64,000 nucleotides of DNA from Candidatus Sulfidibacterium hydrothermale (GCF_020149915.1 NZ_CP083760.1:1736001-1800000); one strand, 5' to 3'; positions 35,881-44,383 are shown, counted from the first letter of the stretch. Notes: a model not told the origin generated them from the letters alone. A program made the numbers and translations.

Positions 35881-35928
35881 GTGGCCCAAGTCAGCCACAC
35901 GCGGAGCTTGCGCACAAGACTTGCGCCA
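35881..35928. repeat. REP-like hairpin, family A, copy 1
   Basis: 48-bp element beginning GTGGCCCAAGTCAGCCAC and ending GACTTGCGCCA. The ends pair (GGCCCAAGTC with GACTTGCGCC) around an inner CGCGGAGCTTGCG hairpin. Near-identical copies occur at 36746-36793 and 39880-39927, with a shortened one at 38971-39005. Confidence 0.8.
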
Positions 35929-36028
35929 GTTGGGGGGGAAACAAATTTATCTAAGCAAAGAATGCTAAATGACTATAAAGTAGACAAAAATATGGAACAA
36001 GATAACACAAGTCTAATCTAATAAAACT

Positions 36029-36535
36029 ATGATTAACTTCAAATTTAAGGCTCCTAATTTTGATGTGTTCTATTCTAAATTTAGTGGAATTATTGGAGTA
36101 GAAATTGGCGTAGTATTAGGAGGTATATATTCAATGTTTTCATTTTGGGAGATTCAACTGTTTGCGTTGCCGGTAATTTTAGTACTTTTATTATCTAAAT
36201 ATAATAATACTATAACAGAAATTAGTATTGATGAAGAAAAACAAATTTTTATAATTTTTATCAATAGTTTCATAAATAAAAAAAAATACATAATAAATTT
36301 TACTGATTTAAAAGTTAATGTAAGGTTTAAATGGTTGCTGAATTATTATGGTGATGTTATTGAAATAAAAAATAAGAATAATATAATTGCAGTAATACCC
36401 ATTGCCGGATCTGAATATAATAAAAGTGTTAAAAAGCACTTAATAAATTATTTCAAAGATATAAGTAATAAAAGTCCTATAAGTTATTCTGAAACAGAAA
36501 ATGCAAAAAAGAGTATGGCTTGGTTTCTAAAATAA
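36029..36535 (+). CDS. Orphan membrane protein, PH-like C-terminus
   Basis: 168 aa, very AT-rich (asparagine, isoleucine and lysine-rich product), unlike the surrounding backbone. Two membrane helices occupy about residues 16-57, followed by a soluble beta-rich domain (ITEISIDEEKQIFIIFINSF, KKYIINFTDLKVNVRF) that resembles bacterial PH-type domains in layout. The same plan is seen in the 159-aa protein encoded at 37202. Bounded by REP-like repeats on both sides. Function unknown; small membrane proteins of this kind occur among immunity genes of toxin loci, but no toxin is present here. Confidence 0.65.
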   Translation: MINFKFKAPNFDVFYSKFSGIIGVEIGVVLGGIYSMFSFWEIQLFALPVILVLLLSKYNNTITEISIDEEKQIFIIFINSFINKKKYIINFTDLKVNVRFKWLLNYYGDVIEIKNKNNIIAVIPIAGSEYNKSVKKHLINYFKDISNKSPISYSETENAKKSMAWFLK

Positions 36536-36544
36536 AGATTCCCG

Positions 36545-36590
36545 ACTGGTCCAAGTCTTCCCGCCCGGCCTGCGCGGGAGCGAGACTTGG
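36545..36590. repeat. REP-like hairpin, family B, copy 2
   Basis: CCAAGTCTTCCCGC ... GCGGGAGCGAGACTTGG type inverted repeat: outer CCAAGTC/GACTTGG and inner CCCGC/GCGGG arms. It begins 10 bp after the preceding orphan gene stop. Confidence 0.75.
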
Positions 36591-36702
36591 AACATAAAAA
36601 ATTGGAACATCAAACCCTAAACTTTTTCTATCTTTATCACCGAAAATCAGACAGTATAATAACAGCATGAAAACCCGATATCCGTTTTTCGGCATCAACC
36701 AC

Positions 36703-36793
36703 GCTGGTACAAGCCTTTCTGCCCGGTCTGTATGCAGGTTAATTAGTGGCCCAAGTCAGCCACGCGCGGAGCTTGCGCACAAGACTTGCGCCA
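36703..36793. repeat. Degenerate family B plus family A REP-like pair
   Basis: A degraded family B arm (GCTGGTACAAGCCTTTCTG, then GCCCGGTCTGTATGCAGG) is followed after 5 bp by an almost perfect family A element (36746-36793). The same B-then-A order recurs at 38929-39005. The 322-bp spacer around it (36536-36858) holds no gene I can support. Confidence 0.7.
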
Positions 36794-36858
36794 AGGATGA
36801 GAAGATGAAAAATTAAATAATGTAAAAAAAGATTTTACAATAATTTTAAATTATAAAG

Positions 36859-37158
36859 ATGAAAAAAATATTTTTGAGAATCGGTTTTTGGTCAAATATC
36901 GCTTTATATGCAAGTTATTTCCTGCTTTTTTTAGCAGTGATTTTGAACCTTGAAAGCGTAAAATCATTTATTCTGAGCAGTAATTTTAATAATATAAAAT
37001 CTATTATTTCCTTATTTGTAGTAATTTTTTGGATATATAATTTAATTCTGTGGTCAAAATACGATAAGAAGACAGGTAATTTTCTTTTATTGTTTTTTTT
37101 AATAGGAATCTATACGCCATTCTATTATTTAAAAGCAGTAAGGAATAAGTGGATTTAA
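36859..37158 (+). CDS. Small orphan membrane protein
   Basis: 99 aa, not recognised. Three hydrophobic helices (about residues 8-28, 46-64 and 75-90) fill most of the protein, ending in a basic tail KAVRNKWI. AT-rich codon use, starts shortly after a family A repeat. It heads a run of four same-strand orphan genes. Confidence 0.55.
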   Translation: MKKIFLRIGFWSNIALYASYFLLFLAVILNLESVKSFILSSNFNNIKSIISLFVVIFWIYNLILWSKYDKKTGNFLLLFFLIGIYTPFYYLKAVRNKWI

Positions 37159-37201
37159 TGCTCCCCATGAGAGCATTCCTATAAGTAATTAATATTCATA
37201 G

Positions 37202-37681
37202 ATGAACTTTCAGCCTAAATACAGATCATATCAAAAGAGAGTGTGGAATCAAATAAATGCAACCATTATTTTATTTATTTCTATTGTAATGGTTTTATTC
37301 ATTTTGTTGCCTATCACTAGTATTTTAACCATTTTGTATGGTTTGTTACTTGTTGTTTTGATTTTAATTCTTCGAATCTCTGTTATTCACAGGTTTTTTT
37401 TAAAACAATTAGAAATTGATAACAATGTTGGATATATTAGAATTATTGTTTTTAGGTATAACAAGTTGCACAGGGAATATTTTGCACCTTATAAGGAGAT
37501 TAAAATAAGCATTGAACAAGTCTTTTTTTCTTTACGGCCGTATTATTGTATGAAAATATATATGAATAATAATCTAATTTTAAAACAATACGAATGTAAT
37601 TCATGGAAGAAAAATGAGATGTATAATGTTTATAATGAACTTAAAAGATTGAAAAAAGAAAGTATAAAATCTAAAGATTAA
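37202..37681 (+). CDS. Orphan membrane protein with PH-like layout
   Basis: 159 aa, not recognised by family. Two membrane helices (about residues 20-60), then a soluble basic domain (LEIDNNVGYIRIIVFRYNKLHREYF, CMKIYMNNNLILKQYEC). The architecture parallels the protein encoded at 36029, suggesting distant paralogy within the island. A degenerate family B fragment follows at about 37695-37730. Confidence 0.6.
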   Translation: MNFQPKYRSYQKRVWNQINATIILFISIVMVLFILLPITSILTILYGLLLVVLILILRISVIHRFFLKQLEIDNNVGYIRIIVFRYNKLHREYFAPYKEIKISIEQVFFSLRPYYCMKIYMNNNLILKQYECNSWKKNEMYNVYNELKRLKKESIKSKD

Positions 37682-37802
37682 TATCTTAATAAAATGTGCT
37701 GGTTTTCTCGTTTGGTTTGTACAAGCAGGGTTGATGCAAACTAACTATATGCTAAACTTTCGATGTTGGTAAAAACAAAACGATTAGTAAAAATTATCAA
37801 GT

Positions 37803-38420
37803 ATGCGATTAATTATTTATTCGATGATTTTCATTTTGACAGGAAATTCTTCAACAGGTCAAAATAATGTTCATCAAAAAGTTCTAAAAGATATCAGAAC
37901 ATGTATGCAATATAGAGAAGCCCGGTTATATAAAAAATTTGATATCTATAAAACATTGACAGAAGTTGAAAATTATTTCATTCAGGAGAAAATATTAAAA
38001 GATACCACAAAAGAATCTTATTTAAATGCACTACAGAAAATGTGTATTAATTCGGATTCTTTGTATTATAAAGATATTGCATTCAGGTTAAACAAGATAA
38101 TCAATAATAGTGAGTGGCTGGAAGACCCTGCCGTTTTTTTAGCTCCGATAAGGTGTAACTATTTTATCATTCAAAGGGACAGTTTATCAAGTAGCAGGTT
38201 TTATGGAAAATATTTTAAAGCAGCTTTAAATTTCGACAAAAAAGGAGAGATTGATAATATGAGAATTAATAACAGATTAATACAAACCACTCCTGAATTC
38301 GACAAAATTGAGTTTCGAGCACCCATAATCATTTTACTGTATTTGAAAATAAATGCGTTTAAGTACCCTTTCCCCGAACAGGATCGGGTCTTCCCTAACT
38401 ATAAAAAGTTTCTTAAATGA
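37803..38420 (+). CDS. Orphan protein with possible signal peptide
   Basis: 205 aa, not recognised. A short hydrophobic N-terminus (MRLIIYSMIFILTG) ahead of a small-residue stretch suggests export. The body is mixed helical (VLKDIRTCMQYREARLYKKF, ESYLNALQKMC) with no catalytic motif visible. Its stop overlaps the next start by 4 bp, so the two probably work or were moved together. Confidence 0.6.
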   Translation: MRLIIYSMIFILTGNSSTGQNNVHQKVLKDIRTCMQYREARLYKKFDIYKTLTEVENYFIQEKILKDTTKESYLNALQKMCINSDSLYYKDIAFRLNKIINNSEWLEDPAVFLAPIRCNYFIIQRDSLSSSRFYGKYFKAALNFDKKGEIDNMRINNRLIQTTPEFDKIEFRAPIIILLYLKINAFKYPFPEQDRVFPNYKKFLK

Positions 38421-38887
38421 AAAGAACAACTATTTTTATCGTACTGATTATCACGCTGTTGTTTCTGTTTGTTTACCGGATTTTAAGCCCTGAATTCGAT
38501 ACGGAAACATTCGTGGCTCCAAATGGAAAAAATTATTTAACAAGGATTGATTATTGGAGTTTGAAGAAAAGACGTACCGTTTTTGTTTATGGTAAACTTG
38601 TAAATAAAAAAATACCAAATAAAAAATTGGAACCTCTTTATAATGCAAGTCTTACTGGTGGTTTCTGCTTAATGATGGAATGGAAAAATGATACTGCTGT
38701 ATTTTATTCAGCAAGTGGCGAATTTAAAAATGATCTTCCAAATAAAATAAAACTTATTCAGTTAAATGGTCAAAATCCAAAAGATATGAAGAGATGGTTT
38801 GATATAAGAAATGATACAACTGGAAAATATATTGAATTCCATCAAAAATTCGTTCATCTTTTTTCAAAACATACAGAACATAAGTAA
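38417..38887 (+). CDS. Orphan membrane-anchored protein
   Basis: 156 aa, not recognised. One N-terminal membrane helix (TTIFIVLIITLLFLFVYRIL) anchors a soluble domain starting EFDTETFVAPNGKNYLTR. AT-rich. Overlaps the preceding orphan gene by 4 bp and is followed by a B-A repeat pair. Confidence 0.6.
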   Translation: MKRTTIFIVLIITLLFLFVYRILSPEFDTETFVAPNGKNYLTRIDYWSLKKRRTVFVYGKLVNKKIPNKKLEPLYNASLTGGFCLMMEWKNDTAVFYSASGEFKNDLPNKIKLIQLNGQNPKDMKRWFDIRNDTTGKYIEFHQKFVHLFSKHTEHK

Positions 38888-38928
38888 CCTTATTGCAAAG
38901 TGCTGTTACACTGCAGAAAGAAGCCCAA

Positions 38929-39005
38929 TTGGTACAAGTCTTTCTGTCTGGTTTGTGTGCAGGTTTATTAGTGGCCCAAGTCAGCTACAAGCGGAGCTTG
39001 CGCCA
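38929..39005. repeat. Degenerate family B plus shortened family A REP-like pair
   Basis: B-like arm TTGGTACAAGTCTTTCTG at the left, then family A missing an internal CACAAGACTTGCG segment (38971-39005). The order and spacing match the pair at 36703-36793, so the pair was likely duplicated as a unit. Confidence 0.65.
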
Positions 39006-39028
39006 AAGATGTTTTTAAAGTTTAGGAT

Positions 39029-39409
39029 ATGAAAAAAAATAAGCGCATGGTCGCAATACTTGTTTTTGGAGTAATTTTACCTGTTATTGTATTAATTTTA
39101 ATGTTTACATTCGAATCAGAACATATTAATTTACTAAATAAAGAATATGTACACGTTGAAACACAAGGTAAGATTGATGGAGTAATACATTCTATAAAAT
39201 CTAGGAAAGGTGGTATCTATGTTGCTCTTAGTAACAATATAAAAGTACAATTACCCCCTTCTTGCAATTATTCATATGAAAAATCATATATTGATAATTT
39301 TTTACGTAGAGGAGATCTATTATTCAAACCCAAAAATAGCGATACTTTGTATGTATTTAGAAATGGGCAAAAATATTATTTTGTTTTAGGTAAGTTTATA
39401 AATAAATAA
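39029..39409 (+). CDS. Orphan membrane-anchored protein
   Basis: 126 aa, not recognised. One N-terminal membrane helix (MVAILVFGVILPVIVLILMF) and a small beta-rich extracytoplasmic domain (KIDGVIHSIKSRKGGIYVALSNNIKVQLP). It starts 23 bp after a family A repeat and is followed at 2 bp by the broken lipoprotein gene, with which it probably formed an operon. Confidence 0.6.
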   Translation: MKKNKRMVAILVFGVILPVIVLILMFTFESEHINLLNKEYVHVETQGKIDGVIHSIKSRKGGIYVALSNNIKVQLPPSCNYSYEKSYIDNFLRRGDLLFKPKNSDTLYVFRNGQKYYFVLGKFINK

Positions 39410-39411
39410 AG

Positions 39412-39866
39412 ATGAAAAGAATTATTGTATTACTCATGGTGCTCGTTTTATTTTATGGTTGCAGAGACACAGCAAATAAGAATTTAGGAGATAGATATGT
39501 TTTATATATAGGGGATAGTTATTCAACAGCAATATTAAATTCCAAAAATACAGTAATATTCCGCCTGAAGTACTGGATTATGCTTTTGATTCCACATTTA
39601 TTATTGCAGCCCAGCGTCCATGGGACAGTGTTCCGAATATTAATAATATGACCTATAGAGAAGCAAATAAAACATTTAAAGAAAGTACATTTTTACAATA
39701 TTGGATACTAAACAAAAAAGAAAAGAATATTTATGTTGGATCTGACAGTATAAGGGAAAGAGCAATTTATTCTAATGTTTATGGCCCCTATAAATGGAAA
39801 GAATATTTACAAAAGCGAAAGGAATTGGGCGTTCCGGAAGATTTGAAATTAAAGAAAGAAGAGTAA
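39412..39866 (+). pseudogene. Frameshifted small lipoprotein gene (DUF3997-like)
   Basis: The first frame starts MKRIIVLLMVLVLFYGC with a lipobox and runs to about SYSTAILNSKN. The second frame then continues naturally as SNIPPEVLDYAFDSTFIIA and on through AAQRPWDS to a stop at 39866, encoding about 150 residues in total if one base near 39541-39552 (an AAAAATA run) is restored. Taken literally, the DNA encodes a 79-aa chimera and a 72-aa fragment starting at 39648. The pattern of a lipoprotein with an FIIA-Q segment resembles DUF3997 as I recall it. It is either a real inactivation or a sequencing indel in a homopolymer. Confidence 0.65.
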
Positions 39867-39879
39867 TCATCTAGTAATT

Positions 39880-39927
39880 GGTGCCCAAGTCAGCCACACG
39901 CGGAGCTTGCGCACAAGACTTGCGCCA
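39880..39927. repeat. REP-like hairpin, family A, last copy
   Basis: Nearly identical to the 35881-35928 element (GGTGCCCAAGTCAGCCAC start, GACTTGCGCCA end). It lies 13 bp after the broken lipoprotein gene and 76 bp before the IS element. Confidence 0.78.
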
Positions 39928-40003
39928 AGGAGGGAGGGCAGGTGACATTCACCTGAAAATCTTAAGGCATCAATAAAGGTTTATACTAAAAATTAGGTAT
40001 TGG

Positions 40004-41364
40004 GGTAGTATCCCTTTTTGTGTGTAATGAGCTCTTAAACTAAAAGCAAAGTTATTCATTTTTTAATTTTTTTTTAATGAATGGAAGTGAAGCGGAGGCG
40101 TAGCCGGAGCGAACTTCCATTCATTCTTCCCATTGTAATTTTTCCGTTTCATAATTTATTTTCGGTAACTTTCTTTGGTATGCACTTCTTGTCATAGCAA
40201 CATATCCCAGCAACAATATAGTTGCCTCCGGATTAGGCAAAGCTCCCCGCATACGCGTTGTTCTTTTATAATCTCTGTTGAGACGTTCTATCCAATTGGT
40301 TGAGTAAATCATACTGTGAATTCTGTAATCATAATCAAGATAGGTAAAGTAGAGTTTGTAGCGTTGATTATAAACCATTCGCTTTATCGAAGGGTAATAG
40401 CGGCCCCATTTATTGCAAAAGTTTACCCAACGTTCCCATCCTTTGGATTTATTATCATAACGATCCCCTGTACGAAATACATCCTTAAAATCATCTGCCA
40501 CCTGTGCTTTATCTTTTGGCTTAATGCGTTTTTGTACGTTGCGTTGCAGATGAATGGTACATAATTGAACTTCTGTACCCGGGAAATGTTTCCATATAGA
40601 TGTTTCTATTGATGAAAGACTATCGCATACGATTAAACCGGCTTGTTTCATCCCTCGACTTTTTAAATCGATAAACACATCTTCCCACGCCTGAGCACTC
40701 TCGGTAGGAAAGTTGACAACAGCCAGAACCTCTCGTGTACGGTCTTTGCGTACCCCCAGAATAGTGTAATAAGCTTCTTTACTTACATGGTCTATTCTGC
40801 GTGTGTAGATAAAGGTGGCATCAATGTATAATATCGGATAGTAAGGTTCTAATGGCCTTTGCAACCACCTTTGTACATCGGAACGGGCAAACTCAAACAT
40901 CCTGCTAATCTGACTTGTGCTGTACTGCCTGCCGTATATCTCCCCAAAGATATTCCCTACTTGTTCCGTGGTCAATCCCGCACCATACAAACTGAAAGCC
41001 ATCCGCCTGCATTCTTCTTCCTGGTCTCGTAACAGACTTAACAAAATCGGATAAAAATGCCCTTTGCGACTTCGTGGAACCTGTAGTTCTAATATCTTTC
41101 CCTGTCCAAATGTCCTGCGTATGCGGTAGCCGTTGCTCATGTCGCCTTCCGATTTATTGTGCTCTTCCCGTTCGGCGCGCATCATCGCTTCAAGACTAAT
41201 TTTTAAAACTTCCTGATATCCTCCTTCTTTTTCTGCAATTTCTCCTAAAATCTTTGTAATTTGCTCCTGTGTAAAGTGTATTCTTTTCATAAACTAAATG
41301 TTTTAAAGTTTTTCAACCTCAAATTTAGTTAAGATGCACTTTACACACTTTTTGGGATAATATC
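40004..41364 (-). mobile_element. IS256-family insertion sequence with 8-bp target duplication
   Basis: The 1361-bp element is flanked by direct repeats GGTATTGG (39996-40003 and 41365-41372). Its ends are imperfect inverted repeats: GGTAGTATCCC-N5-GTGTGTAA on the left and, read inward from the right, GATATTATCCC-N5-GTGTGTAA. Target duplications of 8-9 bp are typical of IS256. It encodes one intact transposase on the minus strand. A 13-bp inverted repeat (AATGAATGGAAGT, 40076-40088 and 40113-40125) lies at the end of the transposase gene. Confidence 0.85.
40121..41290 (-). CDS. IS256-family (mutator-type) transposase
   Basis: 389 aa, the usual length. DDE-family features include YIDATFIYTR (first Asp), LIVCDSLSSIE (second Asp) and the C-terminal MIYSTNWIERLNRDYKRTTRMRGALPNPEATILLL block with the catalytic Glu in IERLN. 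The CTIHLQRNVQKR segment is the Mutator signature. The gene is uninterrupted and lies inside well-preserved inverted repeats, so the copy may be active. Confidence 0.95.
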   Translation of the reverse strand: MKRIHFTQEQITKILGEIAEKEGGYQEVLKISLEAMMRAEREEHNKSEGDMSNGYRIRRTFGQGKILELQVPRSRKGHFYPILLSLLRDQEEECRRMAFSLYGAGLTTEQVGNIFGEIYGRQYSTSQISRMFEFARSDVQRWLQRPLEPYYPILYIDATFIYTRRIDHVSKEAYYTILGVRKDRTREVLAVVNFPTESAQAWEDVFIDLKSRGMKQAGLIVCDSLSSIETSIWKHFPGTEVQLCTIHLQRNVQKRIKPKDKAQVADDFKDVFRTGDRYDNKSKGWERWVNFCNKWGRYYPSIKRMVYNQRYKLYFTYLDYDYRIHSMIYSTNWIERLNRDYKRTTRMRGALPNPEATILLLGYVAMTRSAYQRKLPKINYETEKLQWEE

Positions 41365-41410
41365 GGTATTGGCAATCTTTTGGGCACATTATTGCCACTT
41401 GGAAATAAAA

Positions 41411-41433
41411 AAGCCCCTGAAAATCAGGGGCTT
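41411..41433 (-). terminator. Intrinsic terminator after tRNA-Asp
   Basis: AAGCCCCTG-AAAAT-CAGGGGCTT hairpin (9-bp stem) followed on the minus strand by a T-run, 14 bp beyond the tRNA 3' end. Confidence 0.8.
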
Positions 41434-41446
41434 GAGTTTAAAAAGG

Positions 41447-41521
41447 CGGTCTGGACGGGACTCGAACCCGCGACCCCCTGCGTGACAGGCAGGTATTCTA
41501 ACCAAACTGAACTACCAGACC
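41447..41521 (-). tRNA. tRNA-Asp (anticodon GTC)
   Basis: The minus strand folds as a cloverleaf: acceptor GGTCTGG/CCAGACC, anticodon loop CTGTCAC with GTC, and T-arm GCGGGTTCGAGTCCCGT. The CCA end is not fully encoded (reads GCC then T). Located between the IS element and comEC. Confidence 0.93.
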
Positions 41522-41596
41522 TTTTTGATGAACTCCCCTTAAATGGGACTGCAAAAATAAAGGCTTTTTTTAAATCTGCAAACAATTTTTGAAAAA

Positions 41597-43696
41597 TTAT
41601 TTTTGTGTTATGGATTTGATAAAAGCTCCTGTTTTTTGAGTGTCTATATAGCTGATTTTTAACTCTTTTAATTGGTGTGTGATTTTTGATTTTTCCCATT
41701 TCCGGAGCGATTTGTCCAAAATTACTCTCTGAAAGGAGATTGATTTTTCTATTTCGTGAAGGGAAGTTTTCCAGGGTGCCCGGCAAATTAAATAATTGAC
41801 CTTTATTTTGTGTTGTAAAGCTGGGTAGTATTTTTGATGGGGGAGAGAGACAAAAAACCGGATTTTTCCGATTTGCCCGAATCCGGATTGGTAAAAAGCA
41901 AACCGGGTAAGCATATCTTTTCCGTTTAACGGAAAATCGTTTCTTTTCAGTTCCAATGCAATCCGCTCATTTTCCAAAAAGTAAGCCGTTTTTTCCGGAT
42001 GGTTCAAAAGTCCGGTATCTATCAGCGTGATGTGTTGTTTCCCTGCTATCAGGTCGATGGCAGTATGGCGGGGTATGGCATAAACAATCAGCTTTTGCTG
42101 TTTCCATTGCTGATAATGGAATCCGGTGTGTATACTTTCCAGCAGGAGCATCAGGGCAAGCATCGGGAGAAGCAGATGTAAATTTTTGTGCTTTAACAGA
42201 AAATAAACCATGAACAGCAGGGCGAATACGCCAAAAACAATTATCCAGGGAAAATAAATGTCAACCATTACTGCATGGGGAAGAGAAGCCACAAAATGAA
42301 CGATATGGACAAGGATGTCAATGGATTGGGCCAGGAGAAGAGCAAAGATTTTAGAGAGGAAAGGAACCGGAGAAAACAAAAGAAGAGCCAGCCCGAAAAT
42401 GATGATGAAATAGGAGAGTAGAAAAACGGTAAGATTGGTCAGTAAAAAGTAAACCGGAAACTGATGGAAATAATGAGCGGCTATGGCAAAAGCTCCGGCT
42501 TGTGCGGAGAGGGAAACGGCCAGTACTGCCCAAAATATTTGCGGCAACCGATGACGAAAATAAACAGCCCGGTAAAGCGGAAAATAGAACAGAAAAATAC
42601 CGCCTACTGCAGCGTAACTTAATTGGAATCCTACGTTGTAAAGCATCGGCGGATTGAACAGCAGAAGTAAAAATGCAGAAGCGGCCAACAGGTTGAAGCG
42701 GTCGTAATCGCGACCAAGCATTTCGGCAAAGATAAATAGCGAAAGCATGGTTGCTGCCCGTGTGACCGAAGGCGAAAGTCCGGTAAGCAGGGCATATCCC
42801 CAGATGATAAGTATCAATATTGCACGGCGTATGTTTTCTCCGTTTTTTAATCGCACAAGAAACCGGAGTAAAAAATGGAAAATAAGAAAAATGATTCCGA
42901 CGTGAAGACCGGAAACGCAAAGAATATGTACGGCGCCTGCCGCCGTAAAGTTTTGGTAGATTTCCGGTTGAATCATTTCCTGTTTTCCCAGCAAAATAGC
43001 CGCTGCAATGGATTTTTCTGTTTTATTGAGCTTTTGTTGGTCGAGTATATGCAACAGTTTTTTTCTCCATCGGGCAAAGCGCCCGGAAAGAGAATGGGAA
43101 ACGGGAGAACCAACGACACGCCATGAGTGGGAGTCGATGAAAACAGTGTATCCGATTTGCTGATTAGCCAGGTATTGCCGGTAATCAAATTCTCCCGGGT
43201 TTTGGGGAGCAGAAACCGGTTGGGGAGAACCGTAAAAAGTAATTCTTGCATCTTCCTGTAGCGAATCAGGAATTGAATTGCCTTTTAGAAAAACCAGGAG
43301 TTTAACGGGGGGTTGCCGGATATTTTCCGGAGTAACCGGCTTGCCTTTGAAGACAAACCGGATGGTTTGTTTTTTTAATATGGGATCGGAACAAATGCTT
43401 CCGCTCCAAAAAGTTCTTTTTGCCGGAATGGATAACCGGTAACGGGCTGTTTTTTGCAGTGTAAGAGTGATCCCTGCAAGAAACAAACCAAGATAAAGGA
43501 AAAAGGTGCTGATCCATCGATAACGATAGGCGGGGCGAAAAAAGTAAACCAGAACGATTGACAATATGAATATGGCTGATAACAGGTAAAAGACGGGCAG
43601 GGCAGGATAATTTTCCGGTAAAAGTTCGTGTGCAGCTATGATGCCGGCTACATAAAGAGGTAAGATGCGCAGAAAAGGGCGGCTCTGCCAGAACAT
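41597..43696 (-). CDS. comEC: ComEC/Rec2 family DNA-uptake channel protein
   Basis: 699-aa polytopic membrane protein of the natural-transformation channel family. The N-terminal DUF4131-like domain (about residues 1-190) has a soluble OB-like part with APQNPGEFDYRQYLANQQIGY, a ComEC hallmark. The competence domain (about 225-510) has VHILCVSGLHVGIIF and ARAATMLSLF-type segments. The C-terminus is short (KLIVYAIPRHTAIDLIAGKQHITLIDTG) and lacks a full metallo-beta-lactamase domain, as is common in Bacteroidota. Whether the organism is competent cannot be told. Confidence 0.9.
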   Translation of the reverse strand: MFWQSRPFLRILPLYVAGIIAAHELLPENYPALPVFYLLSAIFILSIVLVYFFRPAYRYRWISTFFLYLGLFLAGITLTLQKTARYRLSIPAKRTFWSGSICSDPILKKQTIRFVFKGKPVTPENIRQPPVKLLVFLKGNSIPDSLQEDARITFYGSPQPVSAPQNPGEFDYRQYLANQQIGYTVFIDSHSWRVVGSPVSHSLSGRFARWRKKLLHILDQQKLNKTEKSIAAAILLGKQEMIQPEIYQNFTAAGAVHILCVSGLHVGIIFLIFHFLLRFLVRLKNGENIRRAILILIIWGYALLTGLSPSVTRAATMLSLFIFAEMLGRDYDRFNLLAASAFLLLLFNPPMLYNVGFQLSYAAVGGIFLFYFPLYRAVYFRHRLPQIFWAVLAVSLSAQAGAFAIAAHYFHQFPVYFLLTNLTVFLLSYFIIIFGLALLLFSPVPFLSKIFALLLAQSIDILVHIVHFVASLPHAVMVDIYFPWIIVFGVFALLFMVYFLLKHKNLHLLLPMLALMLLLESIHTGFHYQQWKQQKLIVYAIPRHTAIDLIAGKQHITLIDTGLLNHPEKTAYFLENERIALELKRNDFPLNGKDMLTRFAFYQSGFGQIGKIRFFVSLPHQKYYPALQHKIKVNYLICRAPWKTSLHEIEKSISFQRVILDKSLRKWEKSKITHQLKELKISYIDTQKTGAFIKSITQK

Positions 43697-43834
43697 GATA
43701 ATTGTTGTTTTACAAACAATAATACATCCTTTTTAGGAGAAATGCAAGGGAGAAGAAAGGTGATTATCGCAGGTAAATGTGCCGAATGAAATTTTGATAA
43801 AGGTTTATACAAAAATGGGCTGTTTTGAATATTT

Positions 43835-44078
43835 AATCCCGAAGGATTGAATAGGAATAACTGCCGGTAAAACCGGCAGGCTGGAAAGCAACAGTACTGC
43901 TGAATCCTGAAGGGATTCAACTTTTATCTCTTCTTGTTATTATAAAGCTAAATCGGTTAAAATGCGTGAATCAATAATTAATGATTGTATTTTATTTAAC
44001 CCTTTCAGGGTTATGATCTTTTTTTGGTTTTTCCCTGCACTTCGTACAGGGTTATTTTTGTTTTATCCCTTTCGGGAT
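43835..44078. repeat. Cluster of six short palindromes in a 400-bp gene-free spacer
   Basis: The spacer 43697-44096 has no supported gene. It holds AATCC-cgaa-GGATT (43835), CTGCCGGT/ACCGGCAG (43861), TGAATCC-tgaag-GGATTCA (43901), TAACCC-tttca-GGGTTA (43997), CCCTG/CAGGG around ACTTCGT (44033) and ATCCC-tttc-GGGAT (44065). Four carry GAA- or TTC-type loops, so they look like one family of small palindromic units. Function unknown. Confidence 0.6.
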
Positions 44079-44096
44079 AGTTATGCCTCTCGTATT

Positions 44097-44360
<264 letters not shown>

Positions 44361-44383
44361 TTAGTAAATAAACCTGTAATTAC

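Noticed and set aside
36477-36698. 73-residue minus-strand frame over the REP-like repeats
   Set aside because: Translates the family B hairpin itself (LAPAQAGREDLDQSG), a repeat artefact.
38811-39032. 73-residue plus-strand frame over the B/A repeat pair
   Set aside because: Overlaps the end of a better gene and reads through the repeats; no conserved features.
35881-39927. Interpretation of the A/B repeats as a CRISPR array or integron attC sites
   Set aside because: The repeats are separated by genes of variable length, not short spacers; no Cas genes, integrase or attC core RYYYAAC/GTTRRRY pattern were found.
39973-43810. 14-bp identical string ATAAAGGTTTATAC at 39973 and 43797
   Set aside because: Short, AT-rich and without matching flanks; could be chance and does not bound a recognisable element.
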